Of a DNA stretch of 64,000 nucleotides, positions 24,501 to 34,545 are shown piece by piece. The position numbers and the translations under genes were made by a program. The first letter of the stretch is position 1. Each line of letters begins with the position of its first letter. The DNA is from Megalonaias nervosa (taxonomy: Eukaryota > Mollusca > Bivalvia > Unionida > Unionidae): positions 1 through 64,000 of the forward strand of contig JAECUM010004441.1 in assembly GCA_016617855.1 (NCBI GenBank), in the 5' to 3' direction. The notes under the pieces are model-generated. The model saw only the letters and a list, made by a program, of their open reading frames with translations, searched no databases and was not told the DNA's origin.

Positions 24501-26589
24501 TTTGCCACCACCATGTTGGCCTCTTGTGATGCTAGACTGGTTTTTAAACCTTCCATGTAAGGAAAGATACGGATATCGAGCTGACTTTGAAAATAGAAGT
24601 CTACTAGATGAATCTAATCAACTGAGCATTTGGATTGACTAAGCATATATTTTTATTGCAAGCACCCAAATGATCCATGCCACACCCTCTGAATATTCTG
24701 GTTAGAATTTGATAATTTTAACTTACAATCAGTTTAGTTATGACTCAATCACGTGATTGTTTCAGGCGTTAAATGGCGGTGGAAAATTCCCGGGCTTTTG
24801 CCGACTTTCATCAATATTTGCAAAATTCAATGACTTTTCAAGGTCGGAAAAAATTATCACTTCTCCTGACTTTTTCCCAATTTTCCGGTAGCATGGGAAC
24901 CCTGTTTTTAGACTTTGGATGCCACTTAATATATTTAACTAGTGTTGCATTACACTAGTGTAGGTGTAAGCAAGGGACAACTCAATTATTATTCAGTAAA
25001 CTTTAACCTGAAACATCTTGGACAACACAATTTCGGTTAAATAAGACCATAACAATTTAAATACGTAACTGCTTCTGCCCAAATCATTTTTAAATTTCAG
25101 TCGGTCTTCCTTTCTATCTCACTTATGCCAAAGGACATCCAATTTTTAATCAGACTCAAAAGCCATCATGGACCACATTTGATACATAAATTATTACTTG
25201 TAATACCTAAAAAGTCATCCAGCATTTGGCTTAAGCTCTTCAGATTACAACAATATAGCAATCAATTAACAGTTTGTTGTGAATATATGCTAATTATCCT
25301 TAATCCCATTATTTAGCCATGCAGCTGGCTGGTTTCTGTAATACACATAAAATAAAATCCAAAACAGTACCTTGTCCTACATCTGGCAGAAACACATGTA
25401 TGTTAAAGCCAGGTGAGCACTAATTATTGGTAATCCAGCTATCTTTTCCCCATTCAGAGGGCACATGCTTCGCTTTGTACACAAAGATTACAGCTTTTGG
25501 TAGAAATGTGGTAAGTAGATGATCTTTGTAATTGTAAGGGGCATACATAGGGATAATATACATGTAAATAATTTACCAGTCTTTCAACATCTTGAAAATG
25601 AATCTCAATATATCATCAGCATGATCAAATTCTTGATATACAAAGTAGGCTGACCTATGGAAGTCGACCTTGGTTTCATTTTACTGGTATTCAGAGGAAT
25701 TTTGAAAATAAACTGAAACAATGGACCAGTTAAGGCTATGCAAGTGACACTTTGAGCATACATTCTATGAAATCTATTAAAGCATGTGCTGCAACTGAAT
25801 GGCTTTAAATTATGTGTCATGATTACAGGATAAATAACTGTTAATTGAACATAGGACTACATTGCATTGAGCAAGTACATCAAATGCACAGCTAAATCAA
25901 ACAGTTGGGAAAACTATGTGAGTGCTGCCATTACAAACTAAGGGCCCTGCACTGGTAGATAACTAATGAAATATTACTTGGGAATAGACTTAAGAAAAAG
26001 GCAAATGTAAATCAAATCAGAACTTCTATTGCATCACACACAGCAAACAGCAAAACACAAAATATAATACAAGCATTTGTTTTTCTGATTTGCATGAAAA
26101 TGGAAGCAATATACTTACTAGTAAACACTTGATTGTAATCAACATTGATGGACACTTCACACTGCAGCAAGTAATATTTAATTTAATGTCTGCATCTGAA
26201 TTTTGTTTTTATAGATTTATACACTACAAAGGTCAATGTCTGTTTAAGCAAATGGCCCATGTTGGCTCTGTTCAATAAAATGTCATGAACAATCAAATCC
26301 GATGAATAATGATGAAATAGCAATAAAAAGGGATAAAAATGTACGAACACTGATGTAAATATTAGTGACTTCAGTCAAGCTATACTTACAAAAGAATTCA
26401 TCAAATCTGTTTTTAATTTCAACATACACAATCCTTCACACATGAGCAACATGCAAAGTTGTATTACAAATATATTCTCTGGAAATGGAAGTATTATCAA
26501 GTTTTGCTACAATCAGTCTGTGCCAAATTTGCTTGTCTGTCTGTTAAAATCATGTCAGATGACAACATGTTTACATCCTAAGGATACAT
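24501..26589. other. Intergenic, no gene supported
   Basis: A repeat phrase of the type 'cttttcaaggtcgg', 'cctgactttttccc' lies at about 24780-24910, related to 20158-20190. The remainder is unique AT-rich DNA without supported exons. Confidence 0.45.
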
Positions 26590-26700
26590 GGCCTACCAGA
26601 GAGCCAAATAAACTTAATAAAAGTTATTATTTGTTGTCAAAAGTATTACCTAGGGAAAGATAAGCCTCAATCATTGCTAATTTTAAAAGCTGGTCATATT
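26590..26700. repeat. Direct repeat, copy 1
   Basis: It shares 'gagagccaaataaac', 'gttattatttg', 'cctagggaaagataagcctca' and 'agctggtca' with 27590-27715, same orientation. Family unknown. A SINE has landed between the copies. Confidence 0.65.
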
Positions 26701-26767
26701 ATTAGTATCATTTAATTTAATATTTTAAATTATTAAAATTCAAATAAATTTAGGGACTAGTATTGTG

Positions 26768-27078
26768 TGTGTAAGTGTGATTTGGATTTTTAACATAACT
26801 TTAACAATTTTTCAGTCTGCAGTGTGGCAGTTTACAGTGATGTCTAGCACTGGGGCATCATGCCGTAGACATATAGCATGATGTCCCACCCAGTCACATT
26901 ATTCTGACACCAGGCTGACCAGACCTAACATTAGCCTCTTAATGCTGAGCGCCAAGTGAGGCAGCTGCTAGTACCATTTTTGTAAGTCTTTGGTATGACT
27001 TGGCTAGGGATTGAACCCATAACCTACCCCATCTGAGGCAGACGCTCTAACCACCAGGCCACTGGAGTGGTTCTAGTA
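26768..27078 (-). repeat. tRNA-derived SINE, family 1, copy b
   Basis: Reverse orientation. The head (reverse strand, from about 27073) reads 'ggcctggtggttagagcg' (box A) and 'gggttcaatccctagcc' (box B), then the same body as copy a. It ends in a 'cacttacacacac'-type tail at 26768. Confidence 0.85.
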
Positions 27079-27589
27079 TTGTGTAATGAATACTATAATA
27101 AAACAGATAAATGCAGTACATAACACAGTCTACATGAATTTCATGATGGGAATGGAGGCATGAGAATGTAAAAATATTTGAATTTAAAGCATTTTGCATG
27201 AACTGCAAACATTCAGAGTTTCCAATATTACACCTAGAATTATAAAATTTAGTTGTTCAAAAGTTTGCAGTTAGGAAGAAATGTGAGAAAAACACTGACC
27301 ATTTTTAAAAATTATTTTTGATGAAATATAAGTTTGAGTACATTTTTTTTTAGAGATGCAACATCTAAATTACTTTATTTTTAAATCCTATTATTAATAC
27401 CCTTATTAATCAGGTTACCAGATAAGCATCAAATTATGATTGAAAAGATGTCCCAAAACTTATGACACAAAACAAATACCTGTCACAGAACCTACAGTGC
27501 ACTCAACAAGTACTTAAGAAGTTAATTTATGGTGTCCCAACATATATGGTGTATTAACATATACAGTAAATATGGCAAGCATATATGGT

Positions 27590-27715
27590 TTATCTGAGAG
27601 CTAAATACACCTAATAAGGTTATTATTTGATGCCAGGAGTGTCCCCTAGGGAAAGATAAGCCTCAGTCAGTCTTGGAGTTCAAAAATGTTAATTTCAAAT
27701 AGCTGGTCAGATTGG
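27590..27715. repeat. Direct repeat, copy 2
   Basis: Partner of 26590-26700, about 1 kb apart, with 'cccctagggaaagataagcc' and 'agctggtcagatt'. Confidence 0.65.
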
Positions 27716-28320
27716 TGCAGTTTCTTTCAAAAGGTTTGATTTGTCTGAAAAGTGCCACTTGTGGCATACACACTGCATACATAAAGGCTATGTTTCAATA
27801 AATTTTCATTATATAATTTGGTGGTCAGAATGACCATTGGATACTTTATATTGACGTCATTCTGCATTTTCCTTCTTGATTCATTCTCCGAATAAAATGT
27901 TCTGAGCTTTAGGAACAGGTTTTTAACGATACAATGCACTAATGATAAGTACACATAAAAATGCAAACAACCTTTACTCATTTAAACAGTCACAATTATT
28001 AACCAAATTGTATATTATTTTTTACATCAGTAAAATTCTGTGAAATTGACAATGATCACATTTTACACTCAAAGCTGGATTAAGGACTCTACATTTATTA
28101 AATATGTCTGAATATACAAAAACAACCTGGAAGGGTTGGAGACACAAATTAATGAATGGAAATAAGAAACTTTAGTTATTTTTATAGCCACAACAATCAG
28201 AAATTAGAAAGTTGCAGCATTATTGCCACTGATAAACATTAAAATTGTGGCAACGCAAAAATTATCAAAAAAAGCTTGTCATGTCCAACAGGATGGAATA
28301 TATAAACCAGACACCATTTT
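27716..28320. other. Region 3' of the receptor gene's stop codon
   Basis: Presumed 3' untranslated and downstream region of the minus-strand receptor gene ending at 28321. A minus-strand AATAAA lies near 28090 (tttatt on the plus strand) and could serve for polyadenylation. No other gene is supported. Confidence 0.35.
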
Positions 28321-28515
28321 TCACTCATCTATGTTCGTCTCAGCACTGCCATCGTTCTTTTCTTCATCACCATCTGGAAGAAGCTGTCCCCTCTTGCCAT
28401 AAGCAATCTCTGCATATTCTGTACAGTTTTGTTTGCCTCGTATCACCACCTTTCCACTGCTGTTTGTAGGGCAATCCAGCATCAAGTCAGCATACAATAA
28501 GCCATCTTTATTTAC
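28321..28515 (-). CDS. Terminal exon of a host receptor-like gene (tyrosine-motif tail)
   Basis: There is an acceptor 'ttataatattccag' before 28515, then 64 codons in phase 0 and a TGA at 28321-28323. The peptide has LLYADLML (matches the ITIM pattern I/V/L/SxYxxL/V/I) and CTEYAEIAY (TxYxxI, ITSM-like), then an acidic end. The upstream exon at 56288-56155 ends in phase 0, so the two join without breaking the frame. Between them lies an intron of about 27.6 kb containing Polinton-2, a SINE and a DIRS remnant. The protein is probably the cytoplasmic end of a single-pass receptor or adhesion molecule of the immunoglobulin-superfamily type; the extracellular part is not in the window, so the family is not proven. 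Confidence 0.75.
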   Translation of the reverse strand, partial: VNKDGLLYADLMLDCPTNSSGKVVIRGKQNCTEYAEIAYGKRGQLLPDGDEEKNDGSAETNIDE

Positions 28516-28956
28516 CTGGAATATTATAAGGTAATTTTATGTTTGCATCTTTCAGTTGCTGTAAAAAATTTGATTTTTACAGCCTTATGTAATGTCAAGA
28601 TTTTGAATCTGAAGGCACTGGAACTTAAGAATACTATTCCATGACTTTGTAACACCTACCATGATGTTAAAAGAGTGCCTAATTTTACCCCTGTGAGATC
28701 TGAGAGTCTATTGTGAGTGTTGATCAGTTCTGCATTCCCCCAACAGTCCTGTGGCTCTGATTTGAACCTATATAATATCTTGTACCACCCATACAATATT
28801 TGAAACTTTATGCCATTTAATTTCTAGGGGTATGTAGAGTTAAAGTAACAAGGCTATCATGATTGTAATCAAGTAATGTATATTACCGGTAAGGCACTTA
28901 TATGAAAGTCAGACATGAATTTTTATTAAAAATGAACAAAGACGATACTGCAACCA
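28516..28956. other. Intron sequence left of Polinton-2
   Basis: The last intron of the receptor gene begins (on the reverse strand it ends) here. Nothing recognised besides AT-rich sequence; the final bases 'aacca' are repeated after the element. Confidence 0.5.
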
Positions 28957-29218
28957 AGCAGCTGGGGTGGGTGGGGGTGGGGTGAATCCTACAACATTTT
29001 TAATTAGAGATTTCACTGAAAAATAAAGTTTCCAACAAAAATGAAAATACAAACATCGATAACGTCAAAACCGAAGTCTCTAACCGACCCAAAACTTTTC
29101 AATTTGGGATAGCCAATATTTGTTACTTTATTTTTTGACATTTATGTTTTTATTTTTTTTATGGATGTTTGTTTATGAAACCACTCACTCACTTTTTGAT
29201 GTTGCCCTCCCTGCTGCT
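28957..29218. repeat. Left terminal inverted repeat of Polinton-2
   Basis: It is collinear with the reverse complement of 45598-45847 over its whole length (shared: attagagatttc, gaaaataaagtttcc, ccgaagtctctaaccgaccc, tttgacatttatgttttt). An extra G-rich stretch follows the first ten bases. Outer end agcagctgggg; inner end gccctccctgctgct. Confidence 0.93.
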
Positions 29219-29231
29219 ATGTGTTTCTCAA

Positions 29232-29818
29232 TCAAAAATTTTTGAGACCTATATGATATCGCAACCGAGGATGATGTAAATTCATTGTGATAAATCTGTG
29301 TGGGGTAGCTTAAGCTTTTGAAAAGAAGTTTTTTGAATTTAATCACATCCATATCCCCTGAACACCAAGTCTGACGAATGTTTTGCAGAGTATGTGTATC
29401 GACTCCATTAAACACAACTAAAAGTTTACAATTGTCTATGATCACTTTAAGTATTTGTGTATATCACTGAGTAACATATAAAACATCTGTGTTTTTGTGT
29501 CTGCCTCGAGAAAATATCCAAGCTGGATTTGATTGTTTGTCCAGCATCACATCATCATACACTACGAGATTATTAATAAATCCATCGAGGTCATCTACAG
29601 ATGGGGTTTCATCAATATCAGTGATAAAATCAATAATATCATTACCGTCTTTGTCCAACTTCGCTTCTTCATTAAAATCTTTAAGCACATCATAGCATCT
29701 CTGATCATCTACAGATGGTGCCACCAAATATAACTTATCCCACTTGAGCCATCTCATTATCAGATTAAGCAATAATTGCATCTTACCAGACCCAGATGGA
29801 CCTATTAGATATTCCTTC
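29232..29818 (-). pseudogene. Packaging ATPase, Polinton-2 copy
   Basis: Homologous along its length to the ATPase of Polinton-1. It shows Walker A GPSGSGK at about 29800, the Walker B region NLVVYDDVML near 29560 and the end segment near 29260. Lesions: one in-frame TGA near 29465 (YVTQ/YTQ, where Polinton-1 has Arg) and a frameshift near 29310. It is adjacent to the left terminal repeat, the same position as in Polinton-1. Confidence 0.88.
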
Positions 29819-29849
29819 TATCGCATCTTGTGAAATATCATCATGATCA

Positions 29850-30716
29850 ATATTAATTTGTTCATCGTTGTATTTTGTATATTTATCCTGAATCAAAGTC
29901 GGAGAAACTAACAATTTTGACGCAGCAAAATTATCAGTATGTGAAATGAGTTTTTTTACATGCGGTCATTCTTCCTGGTTTGTGCGATTTTGTTCCGGTC
30001 AACTTTATACTGTATAGTCCAGCTTGTCTATCAATGTTCCATGCTGAATTTTTATCAGCGGCGTTGTTGGTTAGTTCTTGCTGACGATCAAAACTTACCG
30101 GAGTACATTTACATGATACATGATATCAACTAGTAGTTTCGAAAACAAGTACTCGAGGACAATCACGTAACTGTGCAAAGTGATCAATGATTTCATCGAC
30201 GATGATTGGTTTTGTATCAAGGTCAAATACAGGATATGTTCGCTGGCACATTGGAATGATTTCAACAACTGATGATTGTTCAATAAATTCATCAGCAATA
30301 CGATTAAAATCATCATTGGGCGCGAACACATAAAATTTATTAAAATGTTGAATTATTATTCCCGTCATGATAAATCTGTGGACTGGTTCATGAAGAATTT
30401 CTATTGCGTGCTGTTTACTTGAGACATAAACAGCGTTGTCGAGCAAATCCACGTAATTCATTGAATAATATCTAAAGTTATAATAGTCAAGCCTGGCAAG
30501 ATCCAGCCATTCGTCGCTGGGAGTGTTATTAAATCGTGTTTGTAACTGCAGATGATTTGGTTCATAAAAACAGTTCTTCTTCGGGTGATTTTTCACTTGA
30601 ATTTTTATGTTTTGGATATATATAAGTAATAACATTGGTGCTCGCTGGACAATCACACGGTAAGATCTCGCACATAATATCGCATACGTACTCCGTTGAA
30701 GTCTTTTTTCGTCCAT
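29850..30716 (-). pseudogene. Archaeo-eukaryotic primase (herpes/NCLDV-type PrimPol) pseudogene
   Basis: The start at 30716 lies in the context tatatataatgg. Primase motif I is YPVFDLD (about 30220), with two metal-binding Asp. After an in-frame TGA at 30126 the same frame continues with YHV (motif II, about 30115). It then has IDRQAGLYSIKLTGT followed by KSHKPGR (motif III, about 30020), the pattern I know from herpes/pox-type primases. The frame then breaks near 29950 before an acidic tail that runs up to the ATPase. The family makes primers or short products at replication origins. A primase is unexpected for an element with a protein-primed polymerase. It is absent from the matching place in Polinton-1, where PLA2 and ATPase are directly adjacent. 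Confidence 0.7.
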
Positions 30717-30724
30717 TATATATA
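30713..30724 (-). promoter_or_regulatory. TATAATG start-codon motif, primase gene
   Basis: On the minus strand the start codon is embedded in tatatataatgg. The same (T)ATAATG context recurs at other Polinton gene starts (32355, 33549, 37814, 41523, 42623), suggesting a promoter or initiator element overlapping the ATG. Confidence 0.4.
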
Positions 30725-30781
30725 AATATTTTATACAGATACATATTTAATTAAAAAATGAAATATGTTTATATTTATATA

Positions 30782-32344
30782 CACCACTCCTTTGATAACT
30801 CGCGAACCCGCTTATAACGCGGGGTCAGGCGTGGATCCCAATTTTTAAACCAGTAAATACGAAAAAATTTATCCCTATTGGTTGAACTTGAATAAAATCA
30901 CAATCAAAATTGGTAATGGAAACTTGATATACCGTTCGTTTTATCGTCAAAAATGGTACATAGGACCTGGAAATTTAATCAACATTATGAAATAACGACT
31001 TTTAATAAGAAGTCCTTTAATTTGTTTCATTTTCTTTTCAAACGACATTCTTAGCAAACCGCAATTAACAATATTCAAGGACATTTCGATCAATGAAATT
31101 GTCACTTATGCCAAGTGGAGGCAGTACTTTAATAAATAAATACCAATTAAATAATTTTTTTTACCAATTGAAATTTGTGTTCTGGTTCTATCTTTTAGTT
31201 TCTTTTAAGTGTAATCATCATAAATGCAATGTGTCCTCTTGTAATTAAACGTAAAATGTGTCAATCTACTGTAACACCTATGTCTGCGAGCGTTTTGCTG
31301 AGAACCTAATTAAGTGTCCACCATCTTTTGATATCGGACTAGCAAAAGCATCTGTTGTATTGTTGCACTAAATAAAAAGCAGGCCTCCTTTCCTATTATC
31401 ACGGTAATTACGTCTTCTGAATCAAATAAAGCAGGTGTAATTAAAAAAAAGTCAAAAGGCATACAAATCCTACATGCTTAAGAAGCAGCGGCACCGGTCG
31501 CATGTCAGGTAACTCATTTCAGTTGATCAATCAAACACTGTGATACATTTTATTGTGTACATATCTAATTAAACTAGCTTAAAAATTACCTACTCAATCA
31601 TTAACGTGATTAAAAATAGCAAGGCAGCCAAGCGAAATGAGTACTTCGTAAAATAATGAGTTTTGTTTCACAAATACGGGCAATTGTGGGAAAAACGAGT
31701 TTCAGAGAATTCTTGAATTCGCACGTAGAGATATCCTCAAGCATGATAAGAAGTTTCATTATTACTTTTGCAATGAAATCATGGCATGAATATTATACTA
31801 ATTGAAAAATACAAAAATCAAGTTTCGACGCAGACGATTGTCTGACGAAATAATTGTGACGTGTTTTTTATAAAAAGGAATCTTGTTTGGTAGTGTATCA
31901 ACAGTTAGTCTGGTTCCCTGCTTCACAGACTCCTTGTTTCGTGAAATACTATTATACAACACTCCAGGAACCAGACTAATCAACAAAACAAAACGCTGTG
32001 ACGTAATACACTAATGTTTTCGCATACCATGTTTAGTTGTTGAAACCAGTTGCAATCATGTTATCGATCTTTCAGATGTTGGACATTTTGAAAACAAATG
32101 TGATATATAGATAATAACGAACAGCTTCATCAAACAAAGTGCTTTATTGACGATTTTTCTCAGCTTGATTATAAAACGAGGATTCAGCCATTAAACAGCC
32201 CAGTTCCCCCTCTCCCAACCCCAACTATGTGGTTATCTGGATGTCGAGCAGGTTTTTGGAAGTCCCTCAGTAACTCACGCCCTCGCTTATAGTGCGGTCT
32301 GTGTTTTTGGACCCCGATGTGCGCGAGATATCGAGGGAGAGGTG
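30782..32344. mobile_element. Non-autonomous DNA transposon, copy A, inside Polinton-2
   Basis: About 1.56 kb. The left end caccactcctttgataactc and the right end (reverse strand) cacctctccctcgatatctc form an imperfect inverted repeat, flanked by TA on each side (30780-30781 and 32345-32346). Subterminal motifs such as cttataacgcgg / cactataagcgagg occur at both ends. The whole element is the inverted counterpart of 57964-59539. No transposase frame was found in either copy. TA duplications suggest mobilisation by a Tc1/mariner/pogo-type transposase (inference). Confidence 0.85.
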
Positions 32345-32354
32345 TATATATATA

Positions 32355-32711
32355 ATGCCATTTCCTGCAGAAAATAATCATTGTGCGTGGATGTTTCAAG
32401 GATCTACACAAATATGTAACCAGGGCTGTTACAGCGATTACTGTGGATATCATAATCAGTCATTGAGAAAAGAATCTACAGGTCCTAGACCTTGTTTAGG
32501 ATGTGGAAGAGGACTCCGAGGCAAACTTGACATCTGCACAGCATATGGAGGAAACAAATACAGAGTTATGTTGGATTATTATCAGCAGTGAAAGCTGAAA
32601 TATCACCCGCACAAAGAAAACCCTCCAATGGCTGAGGAATTTCTACGAGATTATATGGGTATAACACCTAAGACCATTATGGTCAATGCGGAATCATGTC
32701 ACATCATATAA
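32355..32711 (+). pseudogene. Small giant-virus-type zinc-finger protein, one in-frame stop
   Basis: The start is in tatatataatgcc, 11 bases after the transposon end. Ten residues in, the pattern CAWMFQGSTQIC, then C and YCGYH (Cys10, Cys21, Cys25, Cys30, His33), resembles the Cys...GxxxC...YCxxH finger frequent in nucleocytoplasmic large DNA viruses. A second Cys group follows (CLGC near 47-50, Cys61). A TGA at 32589 interrupts the frame, which then continues in phase for 39 codons to the TAA at 32709. Role unknown; perhaps a nucleic-acid-binding accessory protein. The upstream in-frame ATG at 32292 lies inside the transposon and is rejected as the start. Confidence 0.6.
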
Positions 32712-32960
32712 AAAAGAAATATGACACGATTCCACAGCACAAAAAACCACGAGATAGAACACTGCATTGTTGATTCTGAGACCTCTATGATCGATGACGA
32801 ATCTACCTAAATCATATAAAAAATAATAATTTAGGTACTTTTGCCAAACACTTTCCTCGAGTGGTTATGGTGATTTTTTGTGCCGTTCTGAGATCTCAGT
32901 GGTCAGTGGGGAAATGAGATAAATCATATAATAATAGTAATTTATCTCATTTCCCCAAAC
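32671..32960. repeat. Three tandem hairpin units with shared loop and different stems
   Basis: Units of about 110 bp begin at 32671 (agaccattatggtcaatg), 32779 (agacctctatgatcgatg) and 32890 (agatctcagtggtcagtg). Each ends in a hairpin. Stem 1 is 32690-32702 with 32719-32733 (one mismatch), stem 2 is 32804-32812 with 32829-32837 (9 bp), and stem 3 is 32908-32924 with 32940-32956 (17 bp, perfect). The loops all begin catataa. The stems differ in sequence but keep pairing. The first unit overlaps the end of the zinc-finger gene. Confidence 0.88.
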
Positions 32961-33056
32961 AGAAGACCAACACACACCTGGTAGATGTTATTTTCAGTCA
33001 ATCAAACAGTGGCCTTGCAAAAGACAAAAAAAATATTTTTGTTTGGCGTTGATTAA

Positions 33057-33198
33057 ATTATTTATTTTTTCTGCACGATAATATAGCGCCACTTTTTATG
33101 GCGGACATTACCCAGGTAATTACACTGGGTAGTCACCCTAAGTACTATGTGACCGCCATAAAAAGCGGCAATATATTATCGTGCAGAAAAAAAATAAT
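33057..33198. mobile_element. MITE-like palindromic insertion
   Basis: The arms 33057-33107 and 33148-33198 (ctgcacgataatata, ctttttatggcgg and their inverse) pair almost fully around a 40-base centre that itself has inverted acccaggtaatta / tacactgggt parts. Typical of a miniature inverted-repeat DNA element; no coding capacity. Confidence 0.75.
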
Positions 33199-33199
33199 G

Positions 33200-33276
33200 G
33201 ACGGGTAGATATTTATTTATATCCTCTAGTCGCTCTCGAGCTAGTCTAGCTGAGTGAGCTTCACCAATCATTAATA
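33200..33276 (-). pseudogene. 5' remnant of a Polinton virion gene next to an orphan terminal repeat
   Basis: The sequence agctgagtgagcttcacc / tcctctag and gggtagatatttattta corresponds to the first about 25 codons of the gene at 45559-44640, which likewise starts just inside a terminal repeat. Here the rest of the gene is missing, cut off by the MITE-like palindrome. It shows that the repeat at 33288-33540 is a true right end of another Polinton. Confidence 0.65.
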
Positions 33277-33287
33277 GTTATTTATTT

Positions 33288-33540
33288 GCAGCTGCAGAGA
33301 GGGTGATGACAACAAGAGCGTGTGCAGCTATGCAAATGAACATGCCTAAAATTTGAAAAAAAATACGTCAACGAACAAGTATCAAAAGTGCTAATTGGGT
33401 CTGTTTTCCTCTGTATGGAAATACGCTCGGTTAGAGGCTTCGGTTTGAGGTTATTGACCTTGTTTTTAGCCTTTGTAGGAACCTTCATTTTTGCAAACAG
33501 ACCCTCCTAACCCTTTGTAGGGTTCACCCTCTCTGCTGCT
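33288..33540. repeat. Orphan right terminal repeat of a third Polinton
   Basis: The inner end gcagctgcagagagggtgatgac lies to the left and the outer end ggttcaccctctctgctgct to the right, eight bases before the integrase start. The outer bases match Polinton-1 rather than Polinton-2, and the interior shares 'cggttagag.cttcggttt' with the Polinton-2 repeats. It is most likely the surviving right end of a Polinton that inserted just upstream of the Polinton-2 integrase and was then mostly deleted. Confidence 0.8.
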
Positions 33541-33544
33541 CTAT

Positions 33545-33551
33545 TATAATG
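33545..33551 (+). promoter_or_regulatory. TATAATG start-codon motif, integrase gene
   Basis: The integrase ATG lies in ctattataatgg; Polinton-1 has ctatcataatgg in the same place. The terminal repeat inserted immediately 5' of this motif. Confidence 0.4.
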
Positions 33552-34545
33552 GAATCGATTTATTATAGCCCAAGAGGATACTGGAGGGGTAGAGCAGCGA
33601 TTAGTAAACTTGTTGAGGCAGCAGGCGTCACATGTTCTGTTGCTGCAAATTTGTTAGGACGACAGGCAATATGGCAAATTTATCTACCACCACTTAAAAA
33701 AATTCAGTACGCACATTTTGATGTCAGCACTCCTAATGAAGTTCATCAGGCAGACGTTTTATTTTTATCTCATGATACTATTAAAATTGGTAGACGTCAA
33801 TCACGCACATACAAATACGCGTTAACTGTTGTTAACATTGTAAGTAGATATAAAGAAGCAGAACCAATATCAACTAAAACAGCAACTGATGTTGCATCTG
33901 CTTTTGAACGAATATGTCAATGAGAATCCGGACCACAAGGTGGTCTACAATGGCCACAGCTACTACAGGTTGATCCTGGCAAAGAATTTCTTGGTGCAGC
34001 ATCATCTCTGATGAAAAATCATAACGTCAAAATCAGACAAGGACATACCGCAATTCACTGCGATCAAGCAATCGTTGAATGATTTAATCGAATACTTGCT
34101 GAGCAGTTATTTGGATATCAATATGCAAAGGAAATATCCACTGACCTTAAGTCCGGGGAGAAAAGATCTTGTGAATGGGTTGCAAGACTACCAAGTGATA
34201 GCTGTGTTAAATAATGAAATTACTCATGCCACTTCTATGAAACCCATTAATACAATCACAAAAAAAACATATACCAATGCAACTTCGCGACTCTTCATCA
34301 AAACAACCTGTATTAGGTAATGTAACTAAGATATTTATATGAACCTGGTGAACTTGAAAGGGGTAAAAAAAGAGCAACTTATCCTATTTGGAGTGTGACC
34401 ACACATAAAATTTCCAGCGTGGTAAGATCCACGGGTAGACTTGCAATCTACAGACTAGATTCAACTGCTCCTCAGCGTGGATTTGTACGTGAATAATTAC
34501 AAGTAATTCCTGAAGATATACAATTACTGCCGCCTTCACTTCTGT
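33549..34545 (+). pseudogene. int: Polinton-2 integrase pseudogene
   Basis: Collinear with the Polinton-1 integrase. It is open from MESIYYSPRGYWRG to about 33921 and includes the first catalytic Asp in QADVLFL. It then has an in-frame TGA at 33921, the second Asp in LLQVDPGKEF (about 33965-33990), the Glu in IVE near 34075 followed by a stop, and at least two frame shifts between 34150 and 34330. The tail YRLDSTAPQRGFV is near 34460. It converges on the helicase/HNH end, as in Polinton-1. Confidence 0.9.

Noticed and set aside
32292..32354. Earlier start for the zinc-finger gene
   Set aside because: These codons lie inside the transposon end; the ATG at 32355 has the recurrent TATAATG context.
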